This document shows, in pieces, positions 1 through 9,080 of a stretch of 64,000 nucleotides of DNA. How positions within the stretch are numbered: position 1 is the first letter of the stretch; each line of letters opens with the position of its first letter. Below the pieces are notes generated by a model, which saw nothing but the letters and a program-made list of their open reading frames with translations, had not been told where the DNA came from and did no database searches. A program made the position numbers and the translations under genes. The DNA comes from Acetobacteraceae bacterium (GTDB lineage Bacteria; Pseudomonadota; Alphaproteobacteria; Zavarziniales; Zavarziniaceae), in the NCBI GenBank assembly GCA_947379865.1, contig CANCOY010000001.1, positions 1-64,000 on the forward strand. The letters run 5' to 3'.

Positions 1-301
1 CGGGCACGAAGCCGGGGACATGGTGGAGACCCTGGGGGTTGACCGCCATGGCGCCTGGATTGCCCGGGCACCCCGGCTGGAAAATGTCCCCAATGGCGCG
101 GGCGACCTGATGGCGGCCGTGTTCCTGGCGGCCCGGCTGAAGGGAGCCGCACTGCCAGAGGCCCTGGGCCAGGCGGCATCAGCCACCTGGCGGGTGCTGG
201 CCGCCAGCGTGGCGCTCGGCGCCGATGAACTGGCGCTGGTGCCGGCGCTGGACAGCCTGCTGGGCAGCGTGGCGGATGCAGGCGTGGAACAGGTGGCCTG
301 A
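1..301 (+). CDS. pdxY: Pyridoxal kinase PdxY, C-terminal fragment
   Basis: The frame is open from the window edge (codons begin at base 2) to a TGA at 299-301, so only about the last 99 codons are present. The ribokinase-fold signature NVPNGAGDLMAAVFLA is visible. In this family GAGD forms the anion hole and supplies the catalytic Asp for phosphorylating the 5'-hydroxyl of pyridoxal in vitamin B6 salvage. PdxK and ThiD share GAGD, but the PNGAGDLM context fits PdxY best. The next gene starts 47 bp downstream on the same strand, so the two may be co-transcribed. The N-terminal substrate-binding part lies outside the window. Confidence 0.85.
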   Translation, partial: GHEAGDMVETLGVDRHGAWIARAPRLENVPNGAGDLMAAVFLAARLKGAALPEALGQAASATWRVLAASVALGADELALVPALDSLLGSVADAGVEQVA

Positions 302-348
302 GGGTGGCGCTGGGGCTAGGCTGGCCTCCCCGCTGAAGGAGCCAGCCC

Positions 349-810
349 GTGTCGAGCCAACCCGTCCACGATTATCCCATCCTCACCCCCAACCGCACCG
401 ATGTGGCCACGCCCGAGGGCTTTCGCCCGGTGGACCTGATCGATCCCTATGAGGCCCATATCGGCCCCTATTTCGTGCGGGACGATGCGGATGGCGGCCA
501 GACCTTTGCCCTGCCGCTGGACCGGCGGCACATGAATGCCTGGGGCAATGCCCATGGCGGCCTCTTGATGACTTTCAGCGACGCGGCCCTTGGCATGACC
601 ACCTGGCGCGTCACGGGCTGGCAGCCGTGCGTCACCCTCGACCTGTCCCTCAGCTTCCTGAAGCCCGGCCCGCTCGGCGGCCTTCTGACGGTGAAGCCCG
701 AGGTGACCCGCCAGACCAAGCAGATCCTGTTCCTGCGCGGCGACCTGAAGGTGGGGGACGACACCATCGCCACCGCCACCAGCGTCTGGAAGGTGATCAA
801 GGAGAATTGA
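349..810 (+). CDS. PaaI/hotdog-fold acyl-CoA thioesterase family protein
   Basis: This is a 153-residue single-domain protein starting at GTG 349, with GAAGGAG seven bases upstream. Residues about 50-150 look like a hotdog domain. The segment NAWGNAHGGLLMTFSD (about 63-78) holds the HGG oxyanion-hole motif and the acidic residue used by PaaI-type thioesterases, which hydrolyse acyl-CoA or aryl-CoA thioesters in the cytoplasm. Length is normal for the family. The substrate cannot be read from the sequence, and neighbours (pdxY upstream, a secreted hydrolase downstream) give no pathway. The 38-residue N-terminal extension before the fold is somewhat long. Confidence 0.8.
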   Translation: MSSQPVHDYPILTPNRTDVATPEGFRPVDLIDPYEAHIGPYFVRDDADGGQTFALPLDRRHMNAWGNAHGGLLMTFSDAALGMTTWRVTGWQPCVTLDLSLSFLKPGPLGGLLTVKPEVTRQTKQILFLRGDLKVGDDTIATATSVWKVIKEN

Positions 811-887
811 GGCCCCGGAGATAGGATTAAAATAAAATAAACCATTTCCCGCCAGACTGCCCCAAAGAGGCGCAGAAGGGGCGGGCG

Positions 888-1793
888 ATGGCAGGCAAGA
901 GCACATGTTTGGCGGTCAAAGGCGCAATTCTGGGCCTGGCCCTTCTGGCCGGGGGCGCCGCACAGGCCAGTCCGGTGCGGCACATGGATGTGCTGACATT
1001 CCCGATTCCCGGCACGAAGCTGACCATCCCTGCCGAAATCGGCCTGCCGCCCGCCAGCGCGCCCAATCTGGCCGAGGGCAAGCGCCCCGTGATGTTCCTG
1101 ATGCATGGCTGTGACGGTCTGGCGCCAGAACGCAACTTGATCGATCTGGATGCCCGCTGGTTTCGCGAGCATGGCTTCATCACGGTCACGCCCGACAGTT
1201 TCGCGCCCTACAACGCCTTTGACGTGTGCGTGCAGCAGAACGTGACGCCCCTGAAGCGTTTCAGGGACATGCTGATGATCGCAGCACAACTGTCGGGGGT
1301 GGAGGGACTGGGGGCCGACCTTGGCCGCCTTTACGCGGTTGGCTATTCCCATGGCGGCGCGGTGATGGTGGAGGGGGCCTTGGCCCAGAACATGGCACCG
1401 GCAGGGCTGCCCCGCTTCAAGGGTCTGATCTCTTATTATCCTGATTGCGAACGCCTGCGGCAGGCCATGACCAGTGTCCGCGTGGAGGGCGCGCGGCTGC
1501 TGGTGCTGGTCGGCGCCGACGATGCCATGGCACGCGCGCCCATGTGCCAGCGCGCCGCAGAAATTGCCAGCGCAGACCCCAATCTGCGCGTGCGGCTTTT
1601 CCCCGGTGCCGTGCACGGCTTCAACGCGCCGGGCTTCGAGACGGCGGTCGCCCTGGACGGCGGGGCGTTCCTGCGGGATGGCGCCATCAAATTTGATCCA
1701 GCCGCCGCCACCGCCGCCCGCCAGGAGGTGGCAGAGTTCCTGCGCACCGCCGGTTTCACCATGGATGAAGCCGGCAAGGCCGCACCGCAATAA
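888..1793 (+). CDS. Secreted dienelactone-hydrolase-like alpha/beta hydrolase
   Basis: The 301-residue product begins with a clear Sec signal peptide: basic MAGKSTCLAVK, a hydrophobic stretch ILGLALLAGG, and a likely cut after AAQA. The body looks like an alpha/beta hydrolase. The nucleophile elbow is GYSHGG (Ser near residue 154), where classical dienelactone hydrolases have Cys. A likely Asp lies in LVGADDAM (about 210) and a His in GAVHGFN (about 244). It probably acts on esters or lactones in the periplasm, but the substrate is unknown. Several Cys residues in the mature part could form disulfides. It lies 77 bp after the thioesterase gene; the gap is AT-rich (about 830-845) and may hold a promoter. 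Confidence 0.72.
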   Translation: MAGKSTCLAVKGAILGLALLAGGAAQASPVRHMDVLTFPIPGTKLTIPAEIGLPPASAPNLAEGKRPVMFLMHGCDGLAPERNLIDLDARWFREHGFITVTPDSFAPYNAFDVCVQQNVTPLKRFRDMLMIAAQLSGVEGLGADLGRLYAVGYSHGGAVMVEGALAQNMAPAGLPRFKGLISYYPDCERLRQAMTSVRVEGARLLVLVGADDAMARAPMCQRAAEIASADPNLRVRLFPGAVHGFNAPGFETAVALDGGAFLRDGAIKFDPAAATAARQEVAEFLRTAGFTMDEAGKAAPQ

Positions 1794-1885
1794 GGCCGGG
1801 CAGCATTCCGTGGCAGGAACATCTGGACCCTGCGGCTAGCCGGTGTCACCCTGCGTCGGAAGATGCAATAGGGGTGGGCTGACAG

Positions 1886-2215
1886 ATGGAAAACCGGGTC
1901 TGGGCAATCATTGTCTGGGGATGCAATGCCGTTTCATACTTTACGCTGGGCGGCGCCTCGATCATCGGCCTGATCATCGCCTATGTGAAACGCAGTGACC
2001 TGCGCGGCACCATTTACGAATCCCACATGACCTCGGCCATCCGCACCTTCTGGATTTCGTTTGCCGGGTTTTGCCTTGGCGCCGTGCTTGCCTTTGTCGG
2101 CATCGGCTTTGTGATCCTGTTTGCCACCTGGGCCTGGCATGTCTTCAGGACCGTGCGGGGCCTGATCCGTGCCATCGATGACAAGCCCATTGCCGATGCG
2201 GAAGGCTGGCTCTAG
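1886..2215 (+). CDS. Small inner-membrane protein, DUF4870-like
   Basis: This 109-residue protein is mostly membrane-embedded. There is a hydrophobic segment at about residues 5-33 and a longer one at about 52-85 that could cross twice. A short conserved-looking loop IYESHMTSAIRTFW lies between them. The loop pattern (basic YVKR, then an acidic/His segment, then RTFW) is typical of the small proteins annotated DUF4870. Function is unknown for the family; the fold suggests a structural or sensor role in the inner membrane. The start ATG at 1886 is preceded by a weak GGTGGG ribosome-binding site. The stop codon sits in the loop of a strong hairpin. Confidence 0.68.
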   Translation: MENRVWAIIVWGCNAVSYFTLGGASIIGLIIAYVKRSDLRGTIYESHMTSAIRTFWISFAGFCLGAVLAFVGIGFVILFATWAWHVFRTVRGLIRAIDDKPIADAEGWL

Positions 2216-2226
2216 GCCAGCCTTCC
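2200..2226. terminator. Perfect 11-bp hairpin between convergent genes
   Basis: GGAAGGCTGGC (2200-2210) pairs perfectly with GCCAGCCTTCC (2216-2226) around the 5-base loop TCTAG, which contains the TAG stop of the upstream + gene. It lies between the + gene ending at 2215 and asd ending at 2255 on minus, so it can stop transcripts from both sides. There is no clear U-tract, so termination efficiency is uncertain. Confidence 0.55.
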
Positions 2227-2254
2227 CAAAGGTCAGGTGATCAGGGGCAGGTGA

Positions 2255-3286
2255 TCAGGCCGCCTTCTTGAGGAAGCGGGCAATCAGGGTTTCGGCAATC
2301 TGCACGGCGTTCAGCGCCGCACCCTTGCGCAGGTTGTCGGAAACGCACCACAGGTTCAGGCCGCGCTTGTCGGGGATGGTTGAATCCTGGCGGATGCGGC
2401 TGATGAAGGTGGCGAAATCGCCCACGCATTCCACAGGGGTGATATAGCCGCCGTCTTCCTGGGCATCCACCACCATGCAGCCCGGCGCCTCGCGCAGGAT
2501 GCGGCGTGCATCCTCTGGCGTTACCGGGTTCTCGAACTCGATATTCACCGCCTCGGAATGGCCGACGAACACGGGCACCCGCACGCAGGTGGCGGTCACC
2601 AGCACATCAGGGTCCATGATCTTCCGCGTCTCGGCGGACATCTTCCACTCTTCCTTGGTGTTGCCATCAGCCATGAAGACGTCGATATGCGGGATCACGT
2701 TGAAGGCGATCTGTTTGGTGAACTTCTTCGTCTCGATCTGGTCGTTCACATAGATGGCGCGCGTCTGGCTGAACAGCTCGTCCATGCCGGCATTGCCCGC
2801 GCCCGAGACCGACTGATAGGTGGACACCACCACGCGCTTGATGCGCGCAAAATCATGCAGCGGCTTCAGCGCCACCACCAGTTGCGCGGTGGAACAATTG
2901 GGATTGGCGATGATGCGCTTGCGCGAATAGCCCGCCAGCGCGCCGGGATTGACCTCTGGCACCACCAGCGGCACATCGGGATCCATGCGGAAGTGCGAGG
3001 AATTGTCGATCACCACGGCACCCGTGGCGGCAACCTTTGGCCCCCATTCGGCCGAGACCTTGGCACCGGCCGAGAACAAGGCGATGTGGGTGCCGCGGAA
3101 GTCGTAGTCTTCCAGCGCCTTGCACTTCAGGGTCTTGTCGCCATAGGAGACTTCGGTGCCAATCGACTTCGACGACGCCAGCGCCACCACCTCGTCCGCC
3201 GGGAATTCCCGCTCGGCAAGGATGTTCAGCATCTCGCGGCCCACCTGACCCGTGGCGCCAACCACTGCAACCTTCCAGCCCATCAT
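2255..3286 (-). CDS. asd: Aspartate-semialdehyde dehydrogenase
   Basis: This is a 343-residue NADPH-dependent enzyme that converts aspartyl-4-phosphate to aspartate semialdehyde, the branch point to lysine/diaminopimelate, threonine and methionine. The N-terminal Rossmann motif GATGQVG is at residues 10-16. The catalytic Cys is Cys131 in IIANPNCSTAQ. Arg and His substrate-contact residues sit in the C-terminal segment with CVRVPVFVGHSE. Length is that of the family. It is the last gene of the leuC-leuD-leuB-asd run, about 100 bp after leuB. The window also carries dapF, a later step of the same diaminopimelate route, at another locus. Confidence 0.96.
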   Translation of the reverse strand: MMGWKVAVVGATGQVGREMLNILAEREFPADEVVALASSKSIGTEVSYGDKTLKCKALEDYDFRGTHIALFSAGAKVSAEWGPKVAATGAVVIDNSSHFRMDPDVPLVVPEVNPGALAGYSRKRIIANPNCSTAQLVVALKPLHDFARIKRVVVSTYQSVSGAGNAGMDELFSQTRAIYVNDQIETKKFTKQIAFNVIPHIDVFMADGNTKEEWKMSAETRKIMDPDVLVTATCVRVPVFVGHSEAVNIEFENPVTPEDARRILREAPGCMVVDAQEDGGYITPVECVGDFATFISRIRQDSTIPDKRGLNLWCVSDNLRKGAALNAVQIAETLIARFLKKAA

Positions 3287-3389
3287 CTCTACTCCGCCTG
3301 TGCCTCATGGGGAGGCAGCGCCCCCTGGGGGCCTGATCCCCCTGTAACCCCTCCCGCCCCCGGGGGGCGCGGGAGGCAGGCAGTCGCGG

Positions 3390-4502
3390 TCAGGCCGCGA
3401 GTTTGTCGAGGGCGCGCACAATGGCGTCGCCCATTACGGTAGTCGATACCTTGGCGGTGCCCGGCTGCATGATATCGGCCGTGCGCAGACCACCAGCCAG
3501 CACGGATTCCACCGCCTTTTCGATCAGGCTGGCATCTTCGCCCAGATCAAAGGAATAACGCAGCGCCATGGCAAAGCTCAGCAGCGTGGCAATGGGATTG
3601 GCCAGTTCGCGCCCGGCAATGTCCGGGGCCGAACCATGCACCGGCTCGTACAAAGCCTTGCGGCGGCCCGTGGCATCGGTCGCACCAAGGCTTGCCGACG
3701 GCAGCATGCCCAGCGAGCCCGTGAGCATGGCCGCCTCGTCCGAGAGAATGTCGCCGAACAGATTGTCGGTCACGATCACGTCGAACTGCTTGGGATTGCG
3801 CACCAGCTGCATGGCGCAATTGTCGGCATACATATGTTCCAGCTGGATGCCGGGGAACTCGGTGTCGTGCACCTTCTGCACTTCCTCGCGCCACAGCACG
3901 CCGGATTCCATCACATTTGCCTTCTCGCAGCTCGTCAGCCGGCCGGCGCGCTTGCCGGCAAGGTCGAAGGCCACGCGGGCAACGCGCTGGATCTCGCTCG
4001 TGGTATAGACCTGGGTGTTCACGCCCCGGCGCTCGCCATTGGGCAGGGTCTCGATCCCGCGCGGGGTGCCGAAATAGACGCCACCCGTCAGCTCGCGGAC
4101 GATCAGGATGTCGAGCCCGCGCACGATCTCCGGCTTCAGGCTGGAGGCATCAACCAGGGCGTCAAAGCAGATGGCCGGGCGCAGATTGGCGAACAGCTCC
4201 ATGTCCTTGCGCAGGCGCAGCAGGCCGCGCTCCGGCTTGATGGAGAAGTCGAGATTGTCCCACTTCGGCCCGCCCACGGCGCCCAGCAGCACGGCGTCGG
4301 CGTTCATCGCCTTTTCCATGGTGGCGTCGGACAGGGGCTTGCCGTGGGCGTCGATGGCGGCACCGCCCACCAGATCCTCGCTGACGTCGAAATGCACGGC
4401 GCGGCGATGATCAAACCAGTCGATGACACGGCGCACTTCGCGCATCACTTCGGGGCCGATCCCGTCACCGGGGAGCATCAAAAGGGTCTTGTTCGACGGC
4501 AC
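3390..4502 (-). CDS. leuB: 3-isopropylmalate dehydrogenase
   Basis: This 370-residue cytoplasmic NAD-dependent beta-decarboxylating dehydrogenase oxidises 3-isopropylmalate to 2-ketoisocaproate precursor in leucine synthesis. It opens with [13 protein letters not shown]. The divalent-metal and substrate site is seen in [17 protein letters not shown] and the closing signature [12 protein letters not shown]. The start is a GTG (4502) preceded by GGGGGA. It follows leuD on the same strand after a 91-bp gap that is largely a 15-bp triplication, and precedes asd. Family length and motifs are complete. Confidence 0.96.
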   Translation of the reverse strand: MPSNKTLLMLPGDGIGPEVMREVRRVIDWFDHRRAVHFDVSEDLVGGAAIDAHGKPLSDATMEKAMNADAVLLGAVGGPKWDNLDFSIKPERGLLRLRKDMELFANLRPAICFDALVDASSLKPEIVRGLDILIVRELTGGVYFGTPRGIETLPNGERRGVNTQVYTTSEIQRVARVAFDLAGKRAGRLTSCEKANVMESGVLWREEVQKVHDTEFPGIQLEHMYADNCAMQLVRNPKQFDVIVTDNLFGDILSDEAAMLTGSLGMLPSASLGATDATGRRKALYEPVHGSAPDIAGRELANPIATLLSFAMALRYSFDLGEDASLIEKAVESVLAGGLRTADIMQPGTAKVSTTVMGDAIVRALDKLAA

Positions 4503-4543
4503 GTTTATTCCCCCGGATTGTAATTTTTTCGGTTATGCGCCAG

Positions 4544-4588
4544 TGCTTCTATAGGCCCTGCTTCTATAGGCCCTGCTTCTATAGGCCA
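4544..4588 (-). repeat. 15-bp tandem repeat x3 with in-frame stop codons after leuD
   Basis: Unit TGCTTCTATAGGCCC on + occurs at 4544-4558, 4559-4573 and 4574-4588 (last base differs). Read on minus, in the leuD frame just past its TGA (4594-4596), every unit supplies a TAG, giving three back-up stop codons in phase. It fills most of the leuD-leuB gap. The TATAGA/TATAGG core could also resemble a -10 element. Confidence 0.9.
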
Positions 4589-4593
4589 GTGCT

Positions 4594-5217
4594 TCAGCCC
4601 GCCGCCTGGCCGCTGAGCCAGGGCTGGGTGGTGCGCTGGTCCGCCTCATAGGCATCGATCTTGGAGCCCTTCTCGAGGGTCAGGCCGATGTCATCAAGGC
4701 CGTTGATCAGGCAATGCTTGCGGAACGGATCAACCTCGAAGCTGACCGTGCCGCCATCAGGGCCGGTGATCGTCTGGCTTTCCAGATCGACGGTGATCTT
4801 GGCATTGGCGCCGCGCCTGGCGTCATCCATCAAGAGGTCAACCTGCTCCTGGGGCAGACGAATGGGCAGGATGCCGTTCTTGAAGCAGTTGTTATAGAAA
4901 ATGTCGGCGAAGCTTGGCGCAATCACGCAGCGGATGCCAAAGTCGAGCAGCGCCCAGGGGGCATGTTCGCGGCTGGAACCGCAGCCGAAATTATCGCCGG
5001 CCACCAGGATTTCCGCCTGGCGCCAGGGCTCCTGGTTCAGCACAAAGCCCGGGATCTCGGCGCCTTCGGGCGTGCGGCGCATTTCCTCGAACAGGTGCAC
5101 GCCAAGGCCGGTGCGCTTGATCGTCTTCAGGAACTGCTTGGGGATCAGCATGTCCGTGTCGATGTTGATCATCGGCAGGGGGGCTGCGATGCCGGTCAGC
5201 TTTGAGAACTTCTGCAT
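4594..5217 (-). CDS. leuD: 3-isopropylmalate dehydratase small subunit
   Basis: This 207-residue swivel-domain subunit pairs with LeuC to isomerise 2-isopropylmalate to 3-isopropylmalate. The N-terminus [20 protein letters not shown] and the segment [17 protein letters not shown] are typical. I start it at ATG 5217, which has GGAG nine bases upstream and falls 16 bp after the leuC stop. A longer frame to 5259 would overlap leuC without benefit. Its C-terminus DQRTTQPWL is family-like. The stop is followed by a 15-bp triplication carrying further in-frame stops. Confidence 0.95.
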   Translation of the reverse strand: MQKFSKLTGIAAPLPMINIDTDMLIPKQFLKTIKRTGLGVHLFEEMRRTPEGAEIPGFVLNQEPWRQAEILVAGDNFGCGSSREHAPWALLDFGIRCVIAPSFADIFYNNCFKNGILPIRLPQEQVDLLMDDARRGANAKITVDLESQTITGPDGGTVSFEVDPFRKHCLINGLDDIGLTLEKGSKIDAYEADQRTTQPWLSGQAAG

Positions 5218-5233
5218 GGCCTCGGTCTCCGGA

Positions 5234-6640
5234 TCAGAGAAGGTCGCGCACGTCGGCAAGGCGGCCGGTGACCGCCGCTGCTGCCGCCATGGCGGGGCTC
5301 ATCAAATGGGTGCGGCCGCCACGGCCCTGGCGCCCCTCGAAATTGCGGTTCGAGGTCGACGCGCAACGCTCGCCCGGCTCCAGCCGGTCGGCGTTCATAG
5401 CGAGGCACATGGAACAACCCGGTTCACGCCATTCGAAACCGGCGGCAATGAAGATCTTGTCCAGGCCCTCGGCCTCGGCCTGTTCCTTCACAAGGCCGGA
5501 ACCGGGAACCACCATGGCGCCCACATGGGATGCCACCTTGCGGCCCTCGGCAATCTTGGCCGCCTCGCGCAGATCCTCGATGCGGCCATTGGTGCACGAC
5601 CCGATGAAGACGCGGTCAACCGTGATGTCGCGGAACGGCGTACCGGGTGTCAGGCCCATGTAATCAAGGGCGCGCTCGGTGGCACGGCGGCGGTTCTCGT
5701 CGGCGATGGCGGCAGGATCGGGCACGCTGCCATCGATGGGCAGCACGTCCTCGGGGCTGGTGCCCCAGGTGATCTGCGGGATGATCGAGGCGGCATCAAG
5801 GTGCACGACCGTGTCGTAATGGGCACCCTCGTCGCTGGTCAGGCTGCGCCAGTCGGCAATCGCCATCTCCCACGCCGCACCCTTGGGCGCGCGCGGGCGG
5901 CCCTTCAGATAATCAAACGTCACCTGGTCGGGCGCAATCAGGCCGGCGCGGGCGCCACCCTCGATCGACATGTTGCAGATCGTCATGCGGCCTTCCATGG
6001 ACAGGCCACGGATCGCCTCACCGGCATATTCGATGACATGGCCGGTACCACCTGCCGTGCCGATCTTGCCGATGATGGCCAGCACGATGTCCTTGGCGGT
6101 TACACCCGTCGGCAGCTTGCCCGTGACGTCCACCAGCATGTTCTTGGCCGGCGCCTGGATCAGGGTCTGGGTGGCCAGCACATGCTCCACCTCCGACGTG
6201 CCGATGCCAAAGGCCAGCGCCCCGAAGGCGCCATGGGTCGCCGTGTGGCTGTCGCCGCAGACAATCGTCATGCCGGGCAAGGTCAGGCCCTGTTCGGGGC
6301 CAATGATGTGCACGATACCCTGGCGGATATCGTCCATGGTGAAGTACTCGATCCCGAATTCGCGGCAGTTGTCTTCAAGCGTCTGGATCTGCAGCGCGCT
6401 CTCGGCGTCGGCAATGCCGGCGGCACGGTTCGTGGTCGGCACATTATGGTCGGCCACGGCCAGGGCTGCCTGCGGGCGGCGCGGCTTGCGCCCGGTCATG
6501 CGCAGGCCCTCAAAGGCCTGCGGGCTCGTCACCTCGTGCACCAGGTGCCGGTCGATGTAGAGCAGACAGGTACCATCCTGCTGAACGTCAACCAGATGAC
6601 GTTCCCAGATCTTGTCGTAGAGCGTGCGCGCCTTCGCCAT
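5234..6640 (-). CDS. leuC: 3-isopropylmalate dehydratase large subunit
   Basis: This 468-residue aconitase-family subunit holds the [4Fe-4S] cluster used with LeuD in leucine synthesis. Cluster ligands are visible as the single Cys in FIGSCTNGR and the pair in [10 protein letters not shown]. The opening [14 protein letters not shown] is diagnostic. It is the first gene of the leu block on minus, 86 bp after rplS. A strong palindrome at 6660-6680 sits in that gap and may separate the ribosomal operon from the leucine genes or control entry into leuC. Length matches family norms. Confidence 0.96.
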   Translation of the reverse strand: MAKARTLYDKIWERHLVDVQQDGTCLLYIDRHLVHEVTSPQAFEGLRMTGRKPRRPQAALAVADHNVPTTNRAAGIADAESALQIQTLEDNCREFGIEYFTMDDIRQGIVHIIGPEQGLTLPGMTIVCGDSHTATHGAFGALAFGIGTSEVEHVLATQTLIQAPAKNMLVDVTGKLPTGVTAKDIVLAIIGKIGTAGGTGHVIEYAGEAIRGLSMEGRMTICNMSIEGGARAGLIAPDQVTFDYLKGRPRAPKGAAWEMAIADWRSLTSDEGAHYDTVVHLDAASIIPQITWGTSPEDVLPIDGSVPDPAAIADENRRRATERALDYMGLTPGTPFRDITVDRVFIGSCTNGRIEDLREAAKIAEGRKVASHVGAMVVPGSGLVKEQAEAEGLDKIFIAAGFEWREPGCSMCLAMNADRLEPGERCASTSNRNFEGRQGRGGRTHLMSPAMAAAAAVTGRLADVRDLL

Positions 6641-6659
6641 GACCGAACCTATGGGTTGC

Positions 6660-6680
6660 GGCGGCCGGAATCCGGCCGCC
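6660..6680. promoter_or_regulatory. 21-bp palindrome in the rplS-leuC gap
   Basis: GGCGGCCGGA (6660-6669) and TCCGGCCGCC (6671-6680) are perfect reverse complements around one base. The site lies 20 bp upstream of the leuC start on minus. It could act as a terminator-like hairpin without a U-tract, a leader hairpin for leuC, or a protein site. There is no direct evidence for which. Confidence 0.45.
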
Positions 6681-6726
6681 CATCAACGTGTCCGAGCATT
6701 CCCCGATTATGGAGAAATGCCGCTGG

Positions 6727-7125
6727 TTACTTTGCTGCCGGGGTTGCAGAAGCTGCAACGGGGCGCGGCTCCTTCTTCTCGACGATACGGGCCGCCTTGC
6801 CGGTCAGGCCACGCAGGTAATAGAGCTTGGCGCGACGCACGCGGCCACGACGCACAACCTCGATGGAGTCGATGCGCGGCGAGTAGAGCGGGAAAATACG
6901 CTCCACACCTTCACCGTAGGAAATCTTCCGTACGGTGAAGGCCTTGTTGACGGCCTTGTTGTTGCGGGCGATGCAGACGCCTTCGAACGCCTGAATGCGC
7001 TCGCGCGTGCCTTCCACCACCTTCACGTTCACGCGCAGCGTATCGCCGGGCGCAAAGTTGGGGATGGTCTTGCCCTCAGTCAGCTTGGCGATCTGCTCCG
7101 CCTCGAGCTGTTCGATGATGTTCAT
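6727..7125 (-). CDS. rplS: 50S ribosomal protein L19
   Basis: This 132-residue ribosomal protein is at the interface of the large and small subunits. The N-terminus [15 protein letters not shown] and the KOW-like core [23 protein letters not shown] and [15 protein letters not shown] are diagnostic. The C-terminal tail [15 protein letters not shown] is a short Ala/Pro-rich extension common in alphaproteobacteria. It is the last gene of rpsP-rimM-trmD-rplS on minus, about 55 bp after trmD. Regulation is expected to follow the ribosomal operon. Confidence 0.97.
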   Translation of the reverse strand: MNIIEQLEAEQIAKLTEGKTIPNFAPGDTLRVNVKVVEGTRERIQAFEGVCIARNNKAVNKAFTVRKISYGEGVERIFPLYSPRIDSIEVVRRGRVRRAKLYYLRGLTGKAARIVEKKEPRPVAASATPAAK

Positions 7126-7180
7126 GGTCGTCCTCTTCCAAAGTCATCCACGGGGCTTGCCCGCAGCGTGTTCCAAAACG

Positions 7181-7927
7181 TCAATCCATTACCCTGTCGG
7201 CCGGGCGCCGTGTCTTGGCCCCCTCGCCTGATTCATAAGCCCGCCAAAGGTCGGGGCGACGCTCGCGCGTTACCCGCTCGGCCTCGGCACGCCGCCACGC
7301 CCGGATACGCTGGTGATGCCCCGAGAGCAGCACCTCCGGCACCTCGCGCCCCTCCCACACCCGTGGCCGGGTATAGTGGGGGTATTCCAGAATGCCCGCC
7401 TCGAAACTCTCTTCCACCAGAGTCTCGGGCGCGCCAATCACGCCGGGCAGCAGCCGCACCACGGCGTCCAGCACGGCCAATGCCGCAGGCTCGCCGCCCG
7501 ACAGCACGAAATCACCCAGGCTGAGTTCCTCGATCCCGCGCGCATCCAGCACCCGCTGGTCGACACCCTCAAACCGCCCGCACAGCAGGGTCACGCCCGC
7601 AGCACTCGCCAGTCGCCGCGCCATGGCCTGATCAAAGGGCCGGCCACGGGGCGAGAGATAGAACACCGGCCAGTCCGCCCCGGCCGGGGGCAGATTGGCA
7701 TCCAGCGCCGCCGCCAGTACATCTGGCCGCATCACCATGCCCGGACCGCCGCCTGCCGGCGTATCGTCCACCATGCGGTGGCGGTCGTGGGCGTAATCCC
7801 TGATGTCCACCGTCTGCAGCGCCCAGATGCCGTCCTCATGCGCCTTGCCGGCCAGCGACAGGCCAAGGGGGCCCGGGAACATCTGGGGGAACAGGGTCAG
7901 GATCCGGGCGGTCCAGGGGCTGGTCAT
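7181..7927 (-). CDS. trmD: tRNA (guanine-37-N1)-methyltransferase
   Basis: This 248-residue SPOUT (trefoil-knot) enzyme methylates G37 next to the anticodon, preventing +1 frameshifts. Visible motifs are [13 protein letters not shown] at the start, [13 protein letters not shown], and the S-adenosylmethionine knot region with [21 protein letters not shown]. The C-terminal [15 protein letters not shown] contacts tRNA in homologues. Its ATG overlaps the rimM stop by four bases (ATGA), indicating translational coupling. Length and order in the operon are standard. Confidence 0.97.
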   Translation of the reverse strand: MTSPWTARILTLFPQMFPGPLGLSLAGKAHEDGIWALQTVDIRDYAHDRHRMVDDTPAGGGPGMVMRPDVLAAALDANLPPAGADWPVFYLSPRGRPFDQAMARRLASAAGVTLLCGRFEGVDQRVLDARGIEELSLGDFVLSGGEPAALAVLDAVVRLLPGVIGAPETLVEESFEAGILEYPHYTRPRVWEGREVPEVLLSGHHQRIRAWRRAEAERVTRERRPDLWRAYESGEGAKTRRPADRVMD

Positions 7928-8592
7928 GCCAGATCCTCCCCGTCGTCCAGATCCTCATCCAGATCCTCGTCGTCGCCCTCACCCTCGTCGTCGCCATCGT
8001 ATTCAGGCTCAGGCGCCAGCAGCCAGTCCTCCGGCGGGACCGCAACCATGCGGCGGCCGGCAACATCAACCTCGGGCACCATGGCGCGGGTAAAGGGCAA
8101 CCAGGCCATTCCCCCCGCCACCAGACGGATTTCCATCACATCACCGGCGCCGAAATCCTGCACCGTTGCCACCGTGCCGATGGCCTCGCCCGCCGCATCC
8201 ACCACGCTCATGCCCAGCAGGTCGGCGTGATAGAATTCGTCGTCATCGGGCTCCGGCAGGGCAGCGCGGGGCACATGAAAACGGATCCCGCGCATGGCCT
8301 CGGCGGCATTGCGATCGGTCACGCCGTCGAGGCGGGCAATCACCGCACCCGGCACCGTGCGCTGCACTTTCAGCACATGGGAACGGCCCAGATCATCGAT
8401 CAGGGGACCATAGTCGCCAATGGCGGCCGGATCACCCGTGAACGTCTTGATCTTGACCGCGCCCTGGATGCCATGGGCACCGGCCACCGCGCCAAGCAGC
8501 AGATGACCCGGCGGCACAGCCCCACCCGCGCGAGCAGGCGCCCGGCGCGGGGCGCCGGCGGGCTCGACAGGGGGGCGGTACGGACGGGGCAT
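7924..8592 (-). CDS. rimM: 16S rRNA processing protein RimM
   Basis: RimM binds S19 and helps mature the 30S head. This copy has 222 residues. The core begins [20 protein letters not shown] and includes a PRC-barrel half with [19 protein letters not shown]. Two additions stand out: a Pro/Ala/Arg-rich N-terminal extension of about 30 residues, and a very acidic tail of about 25 residues (Asp/Glu repeats). Both are likely disordered. Overlap with trmD by ATGA and 24-bp spacing from rpsP fit the usual operon. A later start inside the extension is possible. Confidence 0.94.
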   Translation of the reverse strand: MPRPYRPPVEPAGAPRRAPARAGGAVPPGHLLLGAVAGAHGIQGAVKIKTFTGDPAAIGDYGPLIDDLGRSHVLKVQRTVPGAVIARLDGVTDRNAAEAMRGIRFHVPRAALPEPDDDEFYHADLLGMSVVDAAGEAIGTVATVQDFGAGDVMEIRLVAGGMAWLPFTRAMVPEVDVAGRRMVAVPPEDWLLAPEPEYDGDDEGEGDDEDLDEDLDDGEDLA

Positions 8593-8616
8593 CGGCGAAC
8601 CTCAGGCGATCAGATG

Positions 8617-9000
8617 TTATTCGGCTTCGGCAGCGGGGGCAGCAGCGGCGGCAGCAGCAGCAGCGGCCCTTTCGGACTCGGCCTTGATGCGCGCCTGGGC
8701 CTTGGCCTTGGGGGCCGACTGCTTGGGGGTCTGGCGGACCTCGGGCATCGGGCGGATGCCAGCCTGGCCCAGGAACTTCGCCACGCGGTCGGTCGGCTGG
8801 GCGCCGCGCTCGAGCCAGAAGCGGATGCGGTCCTCGACCAGGGTCACGCGGTTGCCGGCCTCGGACGACAGCAGCGGGTTATAGGTGCCGACGCGCTCGA
8901 TGACATTGCCTTCGCGGGCGGTGCGGCTGTCGCACACGACAACACGGTAATAGGGGCGCTTCTTGGCGCCGCCGCGGGACAGTCGGATCTTGAGGGCCAT
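8617..9000 (-). CDS. rpsP: 30S ribosomal protein S16
   Basis: S16 is an early-binding small-subunit protein. The product (127 residues) begins [20 protein letters not shown], the family hallmark, and the globular part ends near residue 80. The remainder is an Ala/Lys/Glu-rich low-complexity tail with a run of about ten Ala, longer than the roughly 82-residue E. coli protein but common in alphaproteobacteria. It follows ffh by 80 bp and precedes rimM, the usual order. Confidence 0.97.
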   Translation of the reverse strand: MALKIRLSRGGAKKRPYYRVVVCDSRTAREGNVIERVGTYNPLLSSEAGNRVTLVEDRIRFWLERGAQPTDRVAKFLGQAGIRPMPEVRQTPKQSAPKAKAQARIKAESERAAAAAAAAAAPAAEAE

Positions 9001-9080
9001 GGTGTTGTCCTTGTTCTTCAGGTCGTGTCGGTGAAATCGGAAGTTGTTTGCTGTCGTGATCTGTAATCGTGATGCCGGGC

